DNA of 64,000 bases from Catenibacillus scindens (lineage in GTDB: Bacteria; Bacillota; Clostridia; Lachnospirales; Lachnospiraceae): assembly GCF_014202115.1 (NCBI RefSeq), contig NZ_JACHFW010000016.1, positions 16,933 through 80,932 on the forward strand. The letters run 5' to 3'. Position numbers and translations under genes: made by a program. The notes below the pieces were generated by a model. It was not told the DNA's origin. It searched no databases and worked only from the letters and a program-made list of their open reading frames with translations. Numbering within the stretch: position 1 is the first letter of the stretch; the number at the start of each line of letters is the position of its first letter. Positions 26,326 through 35,072 of the stretch are shown here, piece by piece.

Positions 26326-26355
26326 AAAAAGGCAGGGCCGCTACCCTGCCTTTTA
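26326..26355 (-). terminator. catalase gene terminator
   Basis: AAAAGGCAGGG pairs with CCCTGCCTTTT across a 6-base loop, followed on the minus strand by TTTTTGACC. It separates catalase from lysR. Confidence 0.85.
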
Positions 26356-26370
26356 TAGTAAACGACAAAT
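26352..26370. repeat. half-copy of the TTTATAGTAAACGACAAAT repeat
   Basis: Nineteen bases, identical at 18 positions to the left arm of the palindrome at 25243-25280. They overlap the end of the catalase terminator and the first base of the catalase stop codon. Confidence 0.6.
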
Positions 26371-27980
26371 TATCTGCCTTTAAACTCTCTCATATACCGC
26401 TCCCGCGTCATTCCGGGACACTGGCGGCGCCGGGCCGGCTGCCGGGATAGTTGAGGGGATGTGGAAGGGGCAGCCGACGCCTGCTCTAAAGGCGCCGCCG
26501 CATTTACACTACTTTCCTGCATCCCGTTTTGGAGATATTTTTTTACAGCCATACACAGCTCATGGCTGATATTTTCCAGCAATTCCAAGGAGCGCATAAG
26601 CACCGGCCGGCACACCTTTGACAGATCGTTGGCCATGGCCTCAGCCATCCGGTCCTGTTCCTCTTTTCCTAAAGACATATACCGGGCTGTAGCCTGGGAA
26701 AAATCATCGGTCTTTTCAATAGGGCTGCGAACCGCGTATCCTGTATAGCACGGCCCGTGTCCCATAAGCGGCACGGCCTCCCGTGGACAATTGTTATCCA
26801 GAGAGTTGGGTTTATAATTGACATCCCCTGTTGGGACAAAACAGTTCATTGACCCGTCGCTCATGTTGTTGTTCACCGGCACGATGGGACGGTTCACCGG
26901 GAGCTGGGCATAGTTGGTCCCCACCCGGTACCTCTGGGTATCCCGGTAGGAGAAGATACGTCCCTGGAGCATTTTATCTGCGGAGAACTCAATACCCGGC
27001 ACAATGTTGGCCGGGGCAAAGGCCGCCTGCTCGATCTGTGCGAAAAAGTTTTCCGGATTTTTATTGAGGATGAGCATCCCCACCTTTATAAGCGGGAACC
27101 GGTCTTCGGGCCATGTCTTTGTATCATCTAAAGGATCAAAGTCAAGGGCGGCCGCCTCATCCGGATCCATGATCTGCACACAGAACTCATATTTTACAGG
27201 GCGTCCCTCCTCTATGTCTTTCCACAGTGTCCTGGCGGCAATATCCGGATCCTCCCCGGCCAGCCGGGACGCCTCAAACCGGTCCACCACCTCTTTCTCA
27301 TCCTGACATAGAAAGTGATATTTAACAAAATGCCGTTTTCCTTCTTTATTGCGCCACACAAAAGTGTTGACACCAAATCCGTCCATCTTTCTGAAATTTT
27401 TAACAATTCCCCGGTCACTGTACAGCCATGTGAGCTGATGAGCGCATTCAGGCATGAGGGAGTAAAAATCCCACACCCGCTGCGGGTCGGGGAGGTTTGA
27501 CTTTGGCGAAGGTTTTTGGGAATGGATAAAATCGGGAAAACTCATGGCGTCCCGAATAAAAAATACAGGGAAACTCAGGCCCACAACATCATAGTTGCCT
27601 TCACAGGTATAAAAACGGACTGCAAAGCCTCTAGGATCCCGGACCGTGTCCGCTGACCCCCGGTTGCCGATTACCGTTGAAAAACGGATGAGTATTTTTG
27701 TCCTCTGAGCCGGATTTTTGAGAAAATCCGCGCATGTATATGCCTCCATAGACTGATACAGGTGAAAGACACCGAAAGCGCCGCAGCCCTTGGCGTGAAC
27801 CACCCGCTCCGGAATCCTCTCCCGGTCAAAATGGGCCATTTTTTCCACAAAATCCACATCTTCAAAAAGCATGGGGCCGTTTGGACCGACAGTAAGTGAG
27901 TTGGCCGTATTATAGACCGGCGCCCCAAAACCTGTAGTCAGTTTTTCACATTTTCCCACAAAAAAACTCCTTTTATACAT
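26370..27980 (-). CDS. heme catalase family protein with altered distal site
   Basis: A 536-residue monofunctional catalase family protein, unusual in a strict anaerobe. The distal His (H62 in VVHAKGCGAFG) and the proximal heme-ligand Tyr (Y345 in FSYRDTQRYRVG) are kept. The strongly conserved Gly-Asn-Asn-Thr-Pro segment reads Gly-Leu-Ser-Phe-Pro (residues 134-138), so the distal Asn that helps split peroxide is missing. The last 50 residues are a low-complexity Ala/Ser/Pro/Arg tail. ATG at 27980 follows AGGAT. Whether it has catalase activity, peroxidase activity, or another role cannot be told from sequence. Confidence 0.88.
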   Translation of the reverse strand: MYKRSFFVGKCEKLTTGFGAPVYNTANSLTVGPNGPMLFEDVDFVEKMAHFDRERIPERVVHAKGCGAFGVFHLYQSMEAYTCADFLKNPAQRTKILIRFSTVIGNRGSADTVRDPRGFAVRFYTCEGNYDVVGLSFPVFFIRDAMSFPDFIHSQKPSPKSNLPDPQRVWDFYSLMPECAHQLTWLYSDRGIVKNFRKMDGFGVNTFVWRNKEGKRHFVKYHFLCQDEKEVVDRFEASRLAGEDPDIAARTLWKDIEEGRPVKYEFCVQIMDPDEAAALDFDPLDDTKTWPEDRFPLIKVGMLILNKNPENFFAQIEQAAFAPANIVPGIEFSADKMLQGRIFSYRDTQRYRVGTNYAQLPVNRPIVPVNNNMSDGSMNCFVPTGDVNYKPNSLDNNCPREAVPLMGHGPCYTGYAVRSPIEKTDDFSQATARYMSLGKEEQDRMAEAMANDLSKVCRPVLMRSLELLENISHELCMAVKKYLQNGMQESSVNAAAPLEQASAAPSTSPQLSRQPARRRQCPGMTRERYMREFKGR

Positions 27981-28046
27981 AAAGATCCTGGGATACTATA
28001 TGCGCAAAAAGAGTTTTTTGTTCTAAAGAGTAACAGTTACAGTTTG

Positions 28047-28382
28047 TCAGACATATTCAAAATGTTTTAAAAATCCCATACCTAACGGGTGTGGACCGGT
28101 ATGGACGCCGATGGTGGCGCCGATCTGGTAGATCTCCATATCTGTAATGCAGCAGTAGGACTGCATGGAGGCCACAAGCTGATTTTTAAAGGACACACAC
28201 TCGTCGTAATCGTAGCCATAGCCGGAGGCAAACTGATATTCATCAGCCCGCTCTCCGGAATCTCTGAAAAAGTTCCGGGCCAGATCAATGATCCGGTCAA
28301 AGGCTTTTTTCCGACTGCGGGTCAGGCCTTCCGGGTAAATCCCCCATTCTTTATTTCTCCCTGCTTTAATTAAAATAGACAA
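28047..28382 (-). pseudogene. C-terminal remnant of a DegV family protein
   Basis: The 111-codon frame matches only the last 40 percent of DegV fatty-acid-binding proteins: the GLTRSRKKAFDRIID helix and the GATIGVHTGPHPLGMGF lipid-binding loop. The N-terminal domain, with its phosphate-head binding residues, is absent. The only start is a weak TTG overlapping the end of the preceding G3E GTPase gene. This is best read as a deletion remnant fused to the end of that transcription unit. A short functional protein cannot be excluded. Confidence 0.75.
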
Positions 28383-29307
28383 GTTCTTCTTCCGGCTTTG
28401 GCGCGGACACCGCGTGCTTTAAATACAGTACCGGTCCCTCTCCGTGATATGCCGGAAAGTATTCATAGCGCACTTTGGCCGTCACATCCACCCAGTGATT
28501 ATTTTTCAGAGCCGCCTCATGGGTTGTCCGGCACACAAAACCGATAAAACGGATATCATCAGCGCAACAGGTCATGGCATGGCGCCCCGGAACGAAATAT
28601 CCATCAGGCAGATCCTGGCTCTTATAGATCTTTCCCTTAAACTCCACAACTTTGCCGTCATATTTCTCTTTATGATCGAGAGCGTCAATATACCACAGGC
28701 CATAATCCTCGTCATCAATCCTGATCACATCTGCGTTGACGTCAAAGGGCATCTCATCCACAGTCAGGGGGATCATCTCCCCATTTTCATTTTCAAAGAT
28801 CACCTGGGCCCGCCGGTTTACCGCCTTAATGCTGCGGCGGTAACTGTTTAATGGCATACTGGGGTCGCACCGGTTAAAGATTACCAGCTCGGATCTTGAA
28901 AAAATGTCCATCATCAGCGAACGCATATTGTTGATATACATATCAAATGTGGAACCGTCCACGCAGGTGACTACCTGATTAAAGAACCACCCCTGGGGCA
29001 GCTCCATGTTAAACAGGTCATCGGCTTTCCACATACCGTTATATTCAATAAAAATACACTCCGGCGCATACTTGCGGGCACATTCTTTAAGAAAATCCGA
29101 AGTAAATTCTTCCTGGGAATCTACAGAAACAACATCAATGTTCATCTCGGCTAGAGCCCGCTCATCATACTCGGCCTCGCCTTCCTCACACATGATAATC
29201 AATGTTTTATCTTCCTCGGAAAATCCTTCTTCCTCAAGGATCTGGGAGAGGAAGGTTGTTTTCCCCGCATCAAGAAACCCGGTGACAACAAAAACAGGCA
29301 TTTTCAT
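28366..29307 (-). CDS. G3E-family GTPase with C-terminal DUF1980-like domain
   Basis: About 313 residues. The N-terminal part is a CobW/HypB/UreG-type GTPase with Walker A VTGFLDAGKTTF and the switch region SFIEYNGMW-like IFIEYNGMW near residue 90. The metal-binding Cys-x-Cys-Cys motif of CobW proteins is missing. The last 100 residues (FKGKIYKSQDLPDGYFVPGR, MTCCADDIRFIGFVC) resemble the C-terminal domain of DUF1980/TIGR03943 proteins, which accompany permeases. The start at ATG 29307 is chosen over 29319 by ribosome-site spacing. A metal-handling role is likely from the family; the metal is unknown. Confidence 0.82.
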   Translation of the reverse strand: MKMPVFVVTGFLDAGKTTFLSQILEEEGFSEEDKTLIIMCEEGEAEYDERALAEMNIDVVSVDSQEEFTSDFLKECARKYAPECIFIEYNGMWKADDLFNMELPQGWFFNQVVTCVDGSTFDMYINNMRSLMMDIFSRSELVIFNRCDPSMPLNSYRRSIKAVNRRAQVIFENENGEMIPLTVDEMPFDVNADVIRIDDEDYGLWYIDALDHKEKYDGKVVEFKGKIYKSQDLPDGYFVPGRHAMTCCADDIRFIGFVCRTTHEAALKNNHWVDVTAKVRYEYFPAYHGEGPVLYLKHAVSAPKPEEELVYFN

Positions 29308-29351
29308 ATTGCTACACATCCTTTATCTTACTTTTATCGCCACTCATCTCA

Positions 29352-30458
29352 TCAGACATGGAACAGTTCTTTTAAAGCTTCCTCCCGTATCTTTGACCCG
29401 ATGACGCAGATCTGTCCCGTATATTCCGGCGCTCCGTCTCTGATCTCATATTCCCCTGGAACAAGATCAAAATAAATCCAGGAATTGCCTTCCCCGTAAA
29501 CCATGCCTTTGGCCCGGAGTACGGTTCCGTAATTTTCTGACTCAGACAGTTCTCTGAGAATACTCTCCATCTCATCTTTTGTATAGCGGTGAGGCGTCTG
29601 TACCCCCCAGCTTGTGAACACCTCATCGGCGTGGTGATGGCCTTCATGACCGTGGTGGTGATGATCATGGTCGTGATGATCATGGTCGTGATGTTCGTGA
29701 TCATGGTGGTCGTGGTGGTCGTGGTCATGGTCGTGATGTTTGTGATCATGGTGGTCGTGGTCATGGTCGTGATGATCATGATCGCAATGTTCTCCATGTT
29801 CATGGACATGACCGCAGTCCGGGCACACTCTTGCAGCTTCTAAAAGTTCTTCCTCCAGGGAATGCTTCTGCTCCATAGCGTCTAAGATCTGCTTCCCGTC
29901 AAGGTCATCCCAGGGTGTGGTGATCAGGGCAGCCTTATCGTTGTGCTGGCGGATGAGATCCACACACTCTTCCAGTTTTTCCTGGGTCACATTCTGTGTG
30001 CGGCTTAAAATAATCGTCTTTGCGTACTCGATCTGGTTTACGAAAAATTCTCCGAAGTTTTTCATAAATACCCGGCATTTTTTCGCGTCCACCACAGCGG
30101 TAAAACTGTTCATCTCAAGACCTGCCTCATCGGCCACATTCTGAACCGCCTTGATTACATCGGACAGTTTTCCCACACCGGAGGGTTCAATGAGAATACG
30201 GTCAGGATGATATTTGTCCACAACCTCTCTTAAAGCTGTCCCAAAATCTCCCACAAGGGAACAGCAGATACATCCGGAGTTCATCTCTGTGATCTGTATG
30301 CCCGCTTCCTTTAAAAATCCGCCGTCAATGCCGATCTCACCAAACTCATTTTCAATGAGAACCACCTGTTCCCCCGGCAAAGCCTCTTTGAGGAGCTTCT
30401 TAATAAGTGTTGTCTTTCCGGCTCCAAGGAAACCGGATATAATATCAATCTTTGCCAT
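29352..30458 (-). CDS. CobW/G3E-family metal chaperone GTPase with His-rich segment
   Basis: A 368-residue GTPase. It has Walker A SGFLGAGKTTL, the metal-binding Cys-x-Cys-Cys motif GCICC (about residues 62-66) and a C-terminal CobW domain. Between the two lies a segment of about 60 residues (roughly 222-285) made almost wholly of His and Asp, able to bind many divalent metal ions. Its position at the end of the cobalamin operon suggests cobalt handling. However, the anaerobic pathway here does not need CobNST, so zinc or nickel remains possible. ATG at 30458 behind GGAAGGAAG. Confidence 0.88.
   Translation of the reverse strand: MAKIDIISGFLGAGKTTLIKKLLKEALPGEQVVLIENEFGEIGIDGGFLKEAGIQITEMNSGCICCSLVGDFGTALREVVDKYHPDRILIEPSGVGKLSDVIKAVQNVADEAGLEMNSFTAVVDAKKCRVFMKNFGEFFVNQIEYAKTIILSRTQNVTQEKLEECVDLIRQHNDKAALITTPWDDLDGKQILDAMEQKHSLEEELLEAARVCPDCGHVHEHGEHCDHDHHDHDHDHHDHKHHDHDHDHHDHHDHEHHDHDHHDHDHHHHGHEGHHHADEVFTSWGVQTPHRYTKDEMESILRELSESENYGTVLRAKGMVYGEGNSWIYFDLVPGEYEIRDGAPEYTGQICVIGSKIREEALKELFHV
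29635..29800. repeat. His/Asp codon repeat within the CobW-type gene
   Basis: Irregular 6-9 base units (GATCATGGT, GTGATGTTC and similar on the plus strand) are repeated over about 165 bases, encoding HDHDHHDH-type sequence. It is a coding microsatellite, not a CRISPR array: there are no unique spacers. Confidence 0.8.
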
Positions 30459-30521
30459 TTTTATCTTCCTTCCTTCGATTTATGACCTTTTAACTCTGGT
30501 GCCATAACATATTATTATAAT

Positions 30522-31166
30522 CTATTTGCACTGATAAATCAATGCATTGCAAATGGCCGCCGCGATATTGCTTCCCCCTTTTCGTCCCCTGGCCACAATA
30601 CAGGGTACGCCGCAGGAGCAGATCAGCTCTTTGGATTCTACTACATTTACAAAACCTACGGGAACGCCAATAATCAGATCCGGGCGGACATCTCCCTCTT
30701 TGATCAGTTCGTAAAGACGGATCAGGGCTGTGGGGGCATTACCGACAGCAAAAATCTTTCTTCCGGGAATCCTGGCCCCCTGTTCCATACACACCGCTGA
30801 CCGGGTAATCTGCCTCTCCCTGGCTATCTCTGCCACTTTAGGATCATCCATAAAAGAACACACCTGGCCGCCAAAGGCGCCAAGCCGCTTTTTGTTAATT
30901 CCTGCCGCCGCCATTTTCGTGTCAGTGATCACTGAGGCACCGCCTTTAATGGCCTCCAGGGCGATCCTGACCGCATCTTCTGAAAAATAAAGATTTTTGG
31001 CGTAATCAAAATCTGCGGAGGTATGGATACATCTTCGGACAACAAGAAATTCCTCCTCTGTCCAGGAATCATCCATAAGTCCCATATTTTCAAGCTCTCC
31101 GGTAATAATGGACATGCTTCTGGCCTCGATTTCATCGGGCTTTACATATTTAATCTCTTCCAGCAT
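30522..31166 (-). CDS. cbiC: cobalt-precorrin-8 methylmutase
   Basis: It moves the C11 methyl group to C12 to form cobyrinate. It has 214 residues, normal for CbiC/CobH. Typical blocks are VVRRCIHTSADFDYAKNL with the catalytic His (about residue 48), GVPVGFVNVVESKE and ARGRKGGSNIAAAI at the C-terminus. ATG at 31166 follows AAGGGAG. It is near the downstream end of the cobalamin operon, 14 bases after cobO. Confidence 0.95.
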   Translation of the reverse strand: MLEEIKYVKPDEIEARSMSIITGELENMGLMDDSWTEEEFLVVRRCIHTSADFDYAKNLYFSEDAVRIALEAIKGGASVITDTKMAAAGINKKRLGAFGGQVCSFMDDPKVAEIARERQITRSAVCMEQGARIPGRKIFAVGNAPTALIRLYELIKEGDVRPDLIIGVPVGFVNVVESKELICSCGVPCIVARGRKGGSNIAAAICNALIYQCK

Positions 31167-31180
31167 AAATAAACTCCCTT

Positions 31181-31708
31181 TTAAAACTCAATCCCCCTGC
31201 GGGCCGGCAGTTTGCTGTCAAAAGGATGCTTCTCTTTGGTAATCTTTGACACATAATCGGCCATTTCAAGGAGCCTGGGCGAAGGATCATACCCGGTCAT
31301 AATAACTTCCACCCCGTCCGGACGGCGTTCAAGAAAGTCTGTGACCAGCTTTTCCTCAATAAGCTCAAGGCGGATCATATGGAGAAGTTCGTCTAAAAAC
31401 ACCATCTGATAGCCGCCTTCACAGGTCATTTTCACAATCTTCTTAAAAGCCTGTGTATAATAAATTCTGGCCTGATCCAGTTCCTCCGGTGTCATATTAA
31501 AAGTAAATTTCACTTTCTCCATACCTTCCAGCAGAGTGACTTGAGGAAGCTGCTTTAATATCTTCCGCTCACTGGACGTGCTGTCTTTTAAAAACTGATA
31601 AACAAGCACTTTCCATCCGGCCCCTGCGGCGCGGACGCACAATCCCACGCCGCATGTAGTTTTACCTTTGCCATTGCCATAATAAATGTGTACGCATCCT
31701 TTATTCAT
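31181..31708 (-). CDS. cobO: cob(I)yrinic acid a,c-diamide adenosyltransferase
   Basis: It attaches the adenosyl group to the reduced corrinoid. It has 175 residues from [11 protein letters not shown], starting at 31708. It has the CobO-type P-loop YGNGKGKTT (residues 9-17), the LDELLHMI Walker-B-like region and [12 protein letters not shown]. The start overlaps the end of cbiP by 8 bases. The frame is open further upstream, but that part lies in cbiP and is not used. Confidence 0.94.
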   Translation of the reverse strand: MNKGCVHIYYGNGKGKTTCGVGLCVRAAGAGWKVLVYQFLKDSTSSERKILKQLPQVTLLEGMEKVKFTFNMTPEELDQARIYYTQAFKKIVKMTCEGGYQMVFLDELLHMIRLELIEEKLVTDFLERRPDGVEVIMTGYDPSPRLLEMADYVSKITKEKHPFDSKLPARRGIEF

Positions 31709-33203
31709 CGCCAACGCCCTTTTCAAGAATCTCATAAACTTTTTCCATATCCAGTGACTTGCGAAGAAGATCCGCCAGCCGGTCATACTGCTGGTTTTTA
31801 TATGTCTCTTCATCCACAAGCACTCCGGCGGCGATCCCTTTGGCCTCCATCAGGCGCCGGGTAAGTGCCCCTGCAATCGCTGGATCATCAAACAGACCAT
31901 GGAGATAGGAACCAAAGACGGAAAAATCCTCCCGGGCCAGTCCGTCGGTGCGGCCGTCTTCCAGAAAAATCATGGGCTGACAGCCGCCAAGGTTTTTAGT
32001 GATCCCCATATGAATCTCATAACCTTCCACAGCAAGGCCCGACAGTTCCGAAAAAATCCCTTCTGACCGGACGATACGCCCCTTAATCCTTGTCCGGGTC
32101 TTTACCTTTTCAAACACTGTTTTTGTGTTTAAAAGGCCCATGCCCCGCATACAGCCGCCGTTTTCCACGCCAAAAGGATCGCTCAGCTCCTGCCCAAGCA
32201 TCTGAAAACCGCCGCAGATCCCCACCACAGGGGTACCCGCCTCGTGACAGCGCAAAATAGCTCCCTCCAGGCCGCTCTGTCTCAGCCATGCCAGATCCCC
32301 CATAGTGTTTTTTGTACCGGGGATAAAAATAAGATCGGGAGTTTTAAGCTGACTCTGATAAGTCACATAGCGCAAAGACACGCCCTTCATCCGCTCAAAC
32401 ACGGAAAAATCTGTAAAGTTTGAAATGTGGGGAAGGCGGATCACCGCCACATCCAGCCCCTGGCCGATACCGGTCTGTTCTAAACGCTCTGAAAGACTGT
32501 CCTCATCGTCAATATCAATATGCTCCATAGGCACCACGCCGATCACCGGCTTGTGTACCTTATCCTCGATTTGTTTTAATCCGGGCCGCAAAATATCCAC
32601 ATCGCCCCGGAATTTATTAATGATCATCCCTTTAATAAGGTCACGCTCATCTTCATCTAAAAGCATGACTGTCCCATAGAGGGCAGCAAAAACGCCGCCC
32701 CGGTCAATATCTCCCACTAAAAGTACCGGGGCTTTGGCCATTTTTGCCATACCCATGTTGACAATATCGTCATCTTTGAGATTAATCTCCGCCGGGCTTC
32801 CCGCCCCCTCTATGACAATAATATCATAGTCCGCAAAAAGCCGGCGATAGGAGGCCATCACTTCGGGGATCAGCGCCTTTTTGTTTGCGTAATAATCCGT
32901 TGCTTTCATATTCCCCATCACTTCCCCGTGGACGATAACCTGGGAGCCGGTCTGGCTTGTAGGCTTTAACAAAATGGGATTCATGTCGCTGACCGGTTCA
33001 ATGCCGCATGCCTGGGCCTGCATAGCCTGTGCCCGGCCAATTTCCAGTCCCTCCTTTGTAATGTAGGAGTTGAGGGCCATATTCTGGGATTTAAAAGGGG
33101 CCACTTTATACCCATCCTGGGCAAAAATCCGGCAAAGTCCGGCGGTAATAAAACTTTTGCCTGAATTGGACATAGTCCCCTGAATCATGATCGCTTTAGC
33201 CAC
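31701..33203 (-). CDS. cbiP: cobyric acid synthase (glutamine-hydrolysing)
   Basis: It amidates the b, d, e and g side chains of adenosyl-cobyrinate a,c-diamide. 500 residues. The N-terminal P-loop-like domain [13 protein letters not shown] (residues 6-18) and the C-terminal glutaminase domain with nucleophile Cys in [11 protein letters not shown] (about residue 330) and the late His in YLHGLFDD are present. The start is a GTG at 33203 in GGGGAGAGTGTG. It is 13 bases after xth and overlaps cobO. Confidence 0.95.
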   Translation of the reverse strand: MAKAIMIQGTMSNSGKSFITAGLCRIFAQDGYKVAPFKSQNMALNSYITKEGLEIGRAQAMQAQACGIEPVSDMNPILLKPTSQTGSQVIVHGEVMGNMKATDYYANKKALIPEVMASYRRLFADYDIIVIEGAGSPAEINLKDDDIVNMGMAKMAKAPVLLVGDIDRGGVFAALYGTVMLLDEDERDLIKGMIINKFRGDVDILRPGLKQIEDKVHKPVIGVVPMEHIDIDDEDSLSERLEQTGIGQGLDVAVIRLPHISNFTDFSVFERMKGVSLRYVTYQSQLKTPDLIFIPGTKNTMGDLAWLRQSGLEGAILRCHEAGTPVVGICGGFQMLGQELSDPFGVENGGCMRGMGLLNTKTVFEKVKTRTRIKGRIVRSEGIFSELSGLAVEGYEIHMGITKNLGGCQPMIFLEDGRTDGLAREDFSVFGSYLHGLFDDPAIAGALTRRLMEAKGIAAGVLVDEETYKNQQYDRLADLLRKSLDMEKVYEILEKGVGDE

Positions 33204-33216
33204 ACTCTCCCCTCCT

Positions 33217-33972
33217 TTACAGGTCGATCCCCAGCTCTACAGGGCAGTGGTCTGAGCCATAAATATAGCTTAAAATTTCGCTGTTTAAAAGCCTCGGTCT
33301 GAGACTTTCAGACACAAGGAAATAGTCGATGCGCCATCCCGCGTTATTTTTCCGGGCGTTAAAACGGTAAGACCACCAGGAATAAGCCCCTGTTTTGTCC
33401 GGATGGAAAAAGCGGAAAGTATCAATGAATCCATCATCTAAAAGATCTCTGATTTTTCCCCTCTCCTGATCGGAAAAGCCTGCGTTGCCCCGGTTGGTTT
33501 TTGGATTCTTCAGGTCGATTTCTTCCTTTGCCACATTCAGGTCTCCACAAAGAATCACAGGCTTGTTTTCTTCCAGCTTTTTAAGGTAAGCGTGAAAATC
33601 ATCTTCCCACTGCATCCGGTAATCAATGCGTGCAAGCTGATCCTGAGCGTTTGGAGTATAAACATTGACAAGAATAAAATTTTCAAATTCCAAAGTGATC
33701 AGCCTTCCTTCCTGGTCGTGGGCGTCAATCCCCATGCCGTAGCTGACCTTTAACGGGCGGCGGCGGGTAAACACCGCCGTGCCGGAATAGCCTTTGCGGA
33801 CAGCGTAATTCCAGTACTGCTCATATCCCGGAAAATCAATCTCGATCTGACCAGCCACTAATTTTGTCTCCTGTATACAGAAAATATCCGCGTCCAGCTC
33901 TTTAAATATTTCAGAAAATCCTTTTCCAACAATGGCTCTAAAGCCGTTAACATTCCATGATATTAATTTCAT
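33217..33972 (-). CDS. xth: exodeoxyribonuclease III (AP endonuclease)
   Basis: A 251-residue enzyme of the Mg-dependent endonuclease/exonuclease/phosphatase fold, acting in base-excision repair. Key motifs are WNVNGFRA (N-terminal), QETKL with the metal-binding Glu, [12 protein letters not shown] and the C-terminal [10 protein letters not shown] with catalytic Asp and His. It is out of place, embedded in the cobalamin operon between cobD and cbiP. Its ATG at 33972 overlaps the cobD stop by 4 bases, so it is translationally coupled to cobD. Confidence 0.95.
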   Translation of the reverse strand: MKLISWNVNGFRAIVGKGFSEIFKELDADIFCIQETKLVAGQIEIDFPGYEQYWNYAVRKGYSGTAVFTRRRPLKVSYGMGIDAHDQEGRLITLEFENFILVNVYTPNAQDQLARIDYRMQWEDDFHAYLKKLEENKPVILCGDLNVAKEEIDLKNPKTNRGNAGFSDQERGKIRDLLDDGFIDTFRFFHPDKTGAYSWWSYRFNARKNNAGWRIDYFLVSESLRPRLLNSEILSYIYGSDHCPVELGIDL

Positions 33973-35060
33973 TCGGTAACACCTCTCATTTTGGTCACAT
34001 TATCCAATGCATGGACAAACTTTTCATTATCTTCATGGCGGTTCACTGCCGCCCGGTAAAAGCTGTGGTCCAGCCCCCGGTAATTAAAACACCTGCGGAT
34101 CACGATACCCTCTTTAAGAAAACGGTCATAGAGATCTTTGGGCTCTTTCACTTGAAAAAGAATATAGTTGGCCGCGCTGTCCCAGAAAGTGATCTTTCTT
34201 TCTTTCAGGGCGCCGCACAGATATTGGCGCTCTTTCTGAACATACTCTCTCACCTTTCCTGGATGATCCCTCAGCTTTAAAGCCGCGATTCCCGCTGCGG
34301 CGGCCAGTGTGTTCACCGGCCAGGCAGGTCCTGCTTTCCCTGCCCGGCCTATAAGGCCCTCATCGCCGCCAAGGCCATAGCCTAAACGCAGCCCGGCCAT
34401 ACCATACATTTTCGTAAATGATTTTAATACAAGGATGTGTTGATTTTGTGACAACAGGGGGATAAGGCTGAAATCTTTTTCACCGGGACAAAAATCAAGA
34501 AAACATTCGTCGGCCGCCAAAATCGTCCCTGTCTCCCTGGTCTTTTTAACAATCTTTCCTATAACCCCCGGATCTGTAAGAAGGCCGGTGGGATTATTGG
34601 GATTACAAAGAAACATCATATCCAGCCCGGAATGGATGTGGCCGAGAATATCCTCCCTGACAGACAGAGTATGATCACATCTGTAAAATTCCAACTGGCA
34701 GCCCACTGGTCTTAGCGCCTCCTCATACTCCCCGAAAGTTGGACAGCAGACCAGGGCACGGCGGGGTTTTATGGCGGCCACAAGACGAAAGATCACATCC
34801 GCGGCCCCGTTGCCGCAAAGGATCATCCCCGGCCCCACATTGACGCCGTAATATTCCCGGATATATCCGGCGATGGCCACCTTTAACTGACGGCACTCCG
34901 GATCCGGATAACAGATGGCCTGATCCACACTGGCGATTACCGCCTGGCGCACCCCCTCCGGCATACCCAGGGGACTTATATTAGCGCTGAAATCTGTCAG
35001 TCTGCCTTTCATTTCCGGATATTTTTCAAAAATAGCGTAAAGATCTCCTCCGTGGGTCAT
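33969..35060 (-). CDS. cobD: L-threonine-O-3-phosphate decarboxylase
   Basis: It makes (R)-1-amino-2-propanol phosphate, the linker between corrin ring and nucleotide loop. It has 363 residues of the aspartate aminotransferase fold. The PLP lysine is in LKSFTKMYGMAG (about residue 215), with N-terminal THGGDLYAI and FLCNPNNPTG near 150. It has no cysteine-rich C-terminal extension. It lies 12 bases after cbiB and overlaps xth. Confidence 0.93.
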   Translation of the reverse strand: MTHGGDLYAIFEKYPEMKGRLTDFSANISPLGMPEGVRQAVIASVDQAICYPDPECRQLKVAIAGYIREYYGVNVGPGMILCGNGAADVIFRLVAAIKPRRALVCCPTFGEYEEALRPVGCQLEFYRCDHTLSVREDILGHIHSGLDMMFLCNPNNPTGLLTDPGVIGKIVKKTRETGTILAADECFLDFCPGEKDFSLIPLLSQNQHILVLKSFTKMYGMAGLRLGYGLGGDEGLIGRAGKAGPAWPVNTLAAAAGIAALKLRDHPGKVREYVQKERQYLCGALKERKITFWDSAANYILFQVKEPKDLYDRFLKEGIVIRRCFNYRGLDHSFYRAAVNRHEDNEKFVHALDNVTKMRGVTE

Positions 35061-35072
35061 TTTCCCTGCTCC

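Noticed and set aside
29589..29843. Val/Met-rich frame and apparent CRISPR-like periodicity
   Set aside because: Both come from the His/Asp codon repeat of the CobW-type gene. There are no unique spacers and no cas genes.
31709..31819. N-terminal extension of cobO
   Set aside because: The extension lies wholly in the cbiP coding region, and the P-loop domain starts naturally at the Met at 31708.
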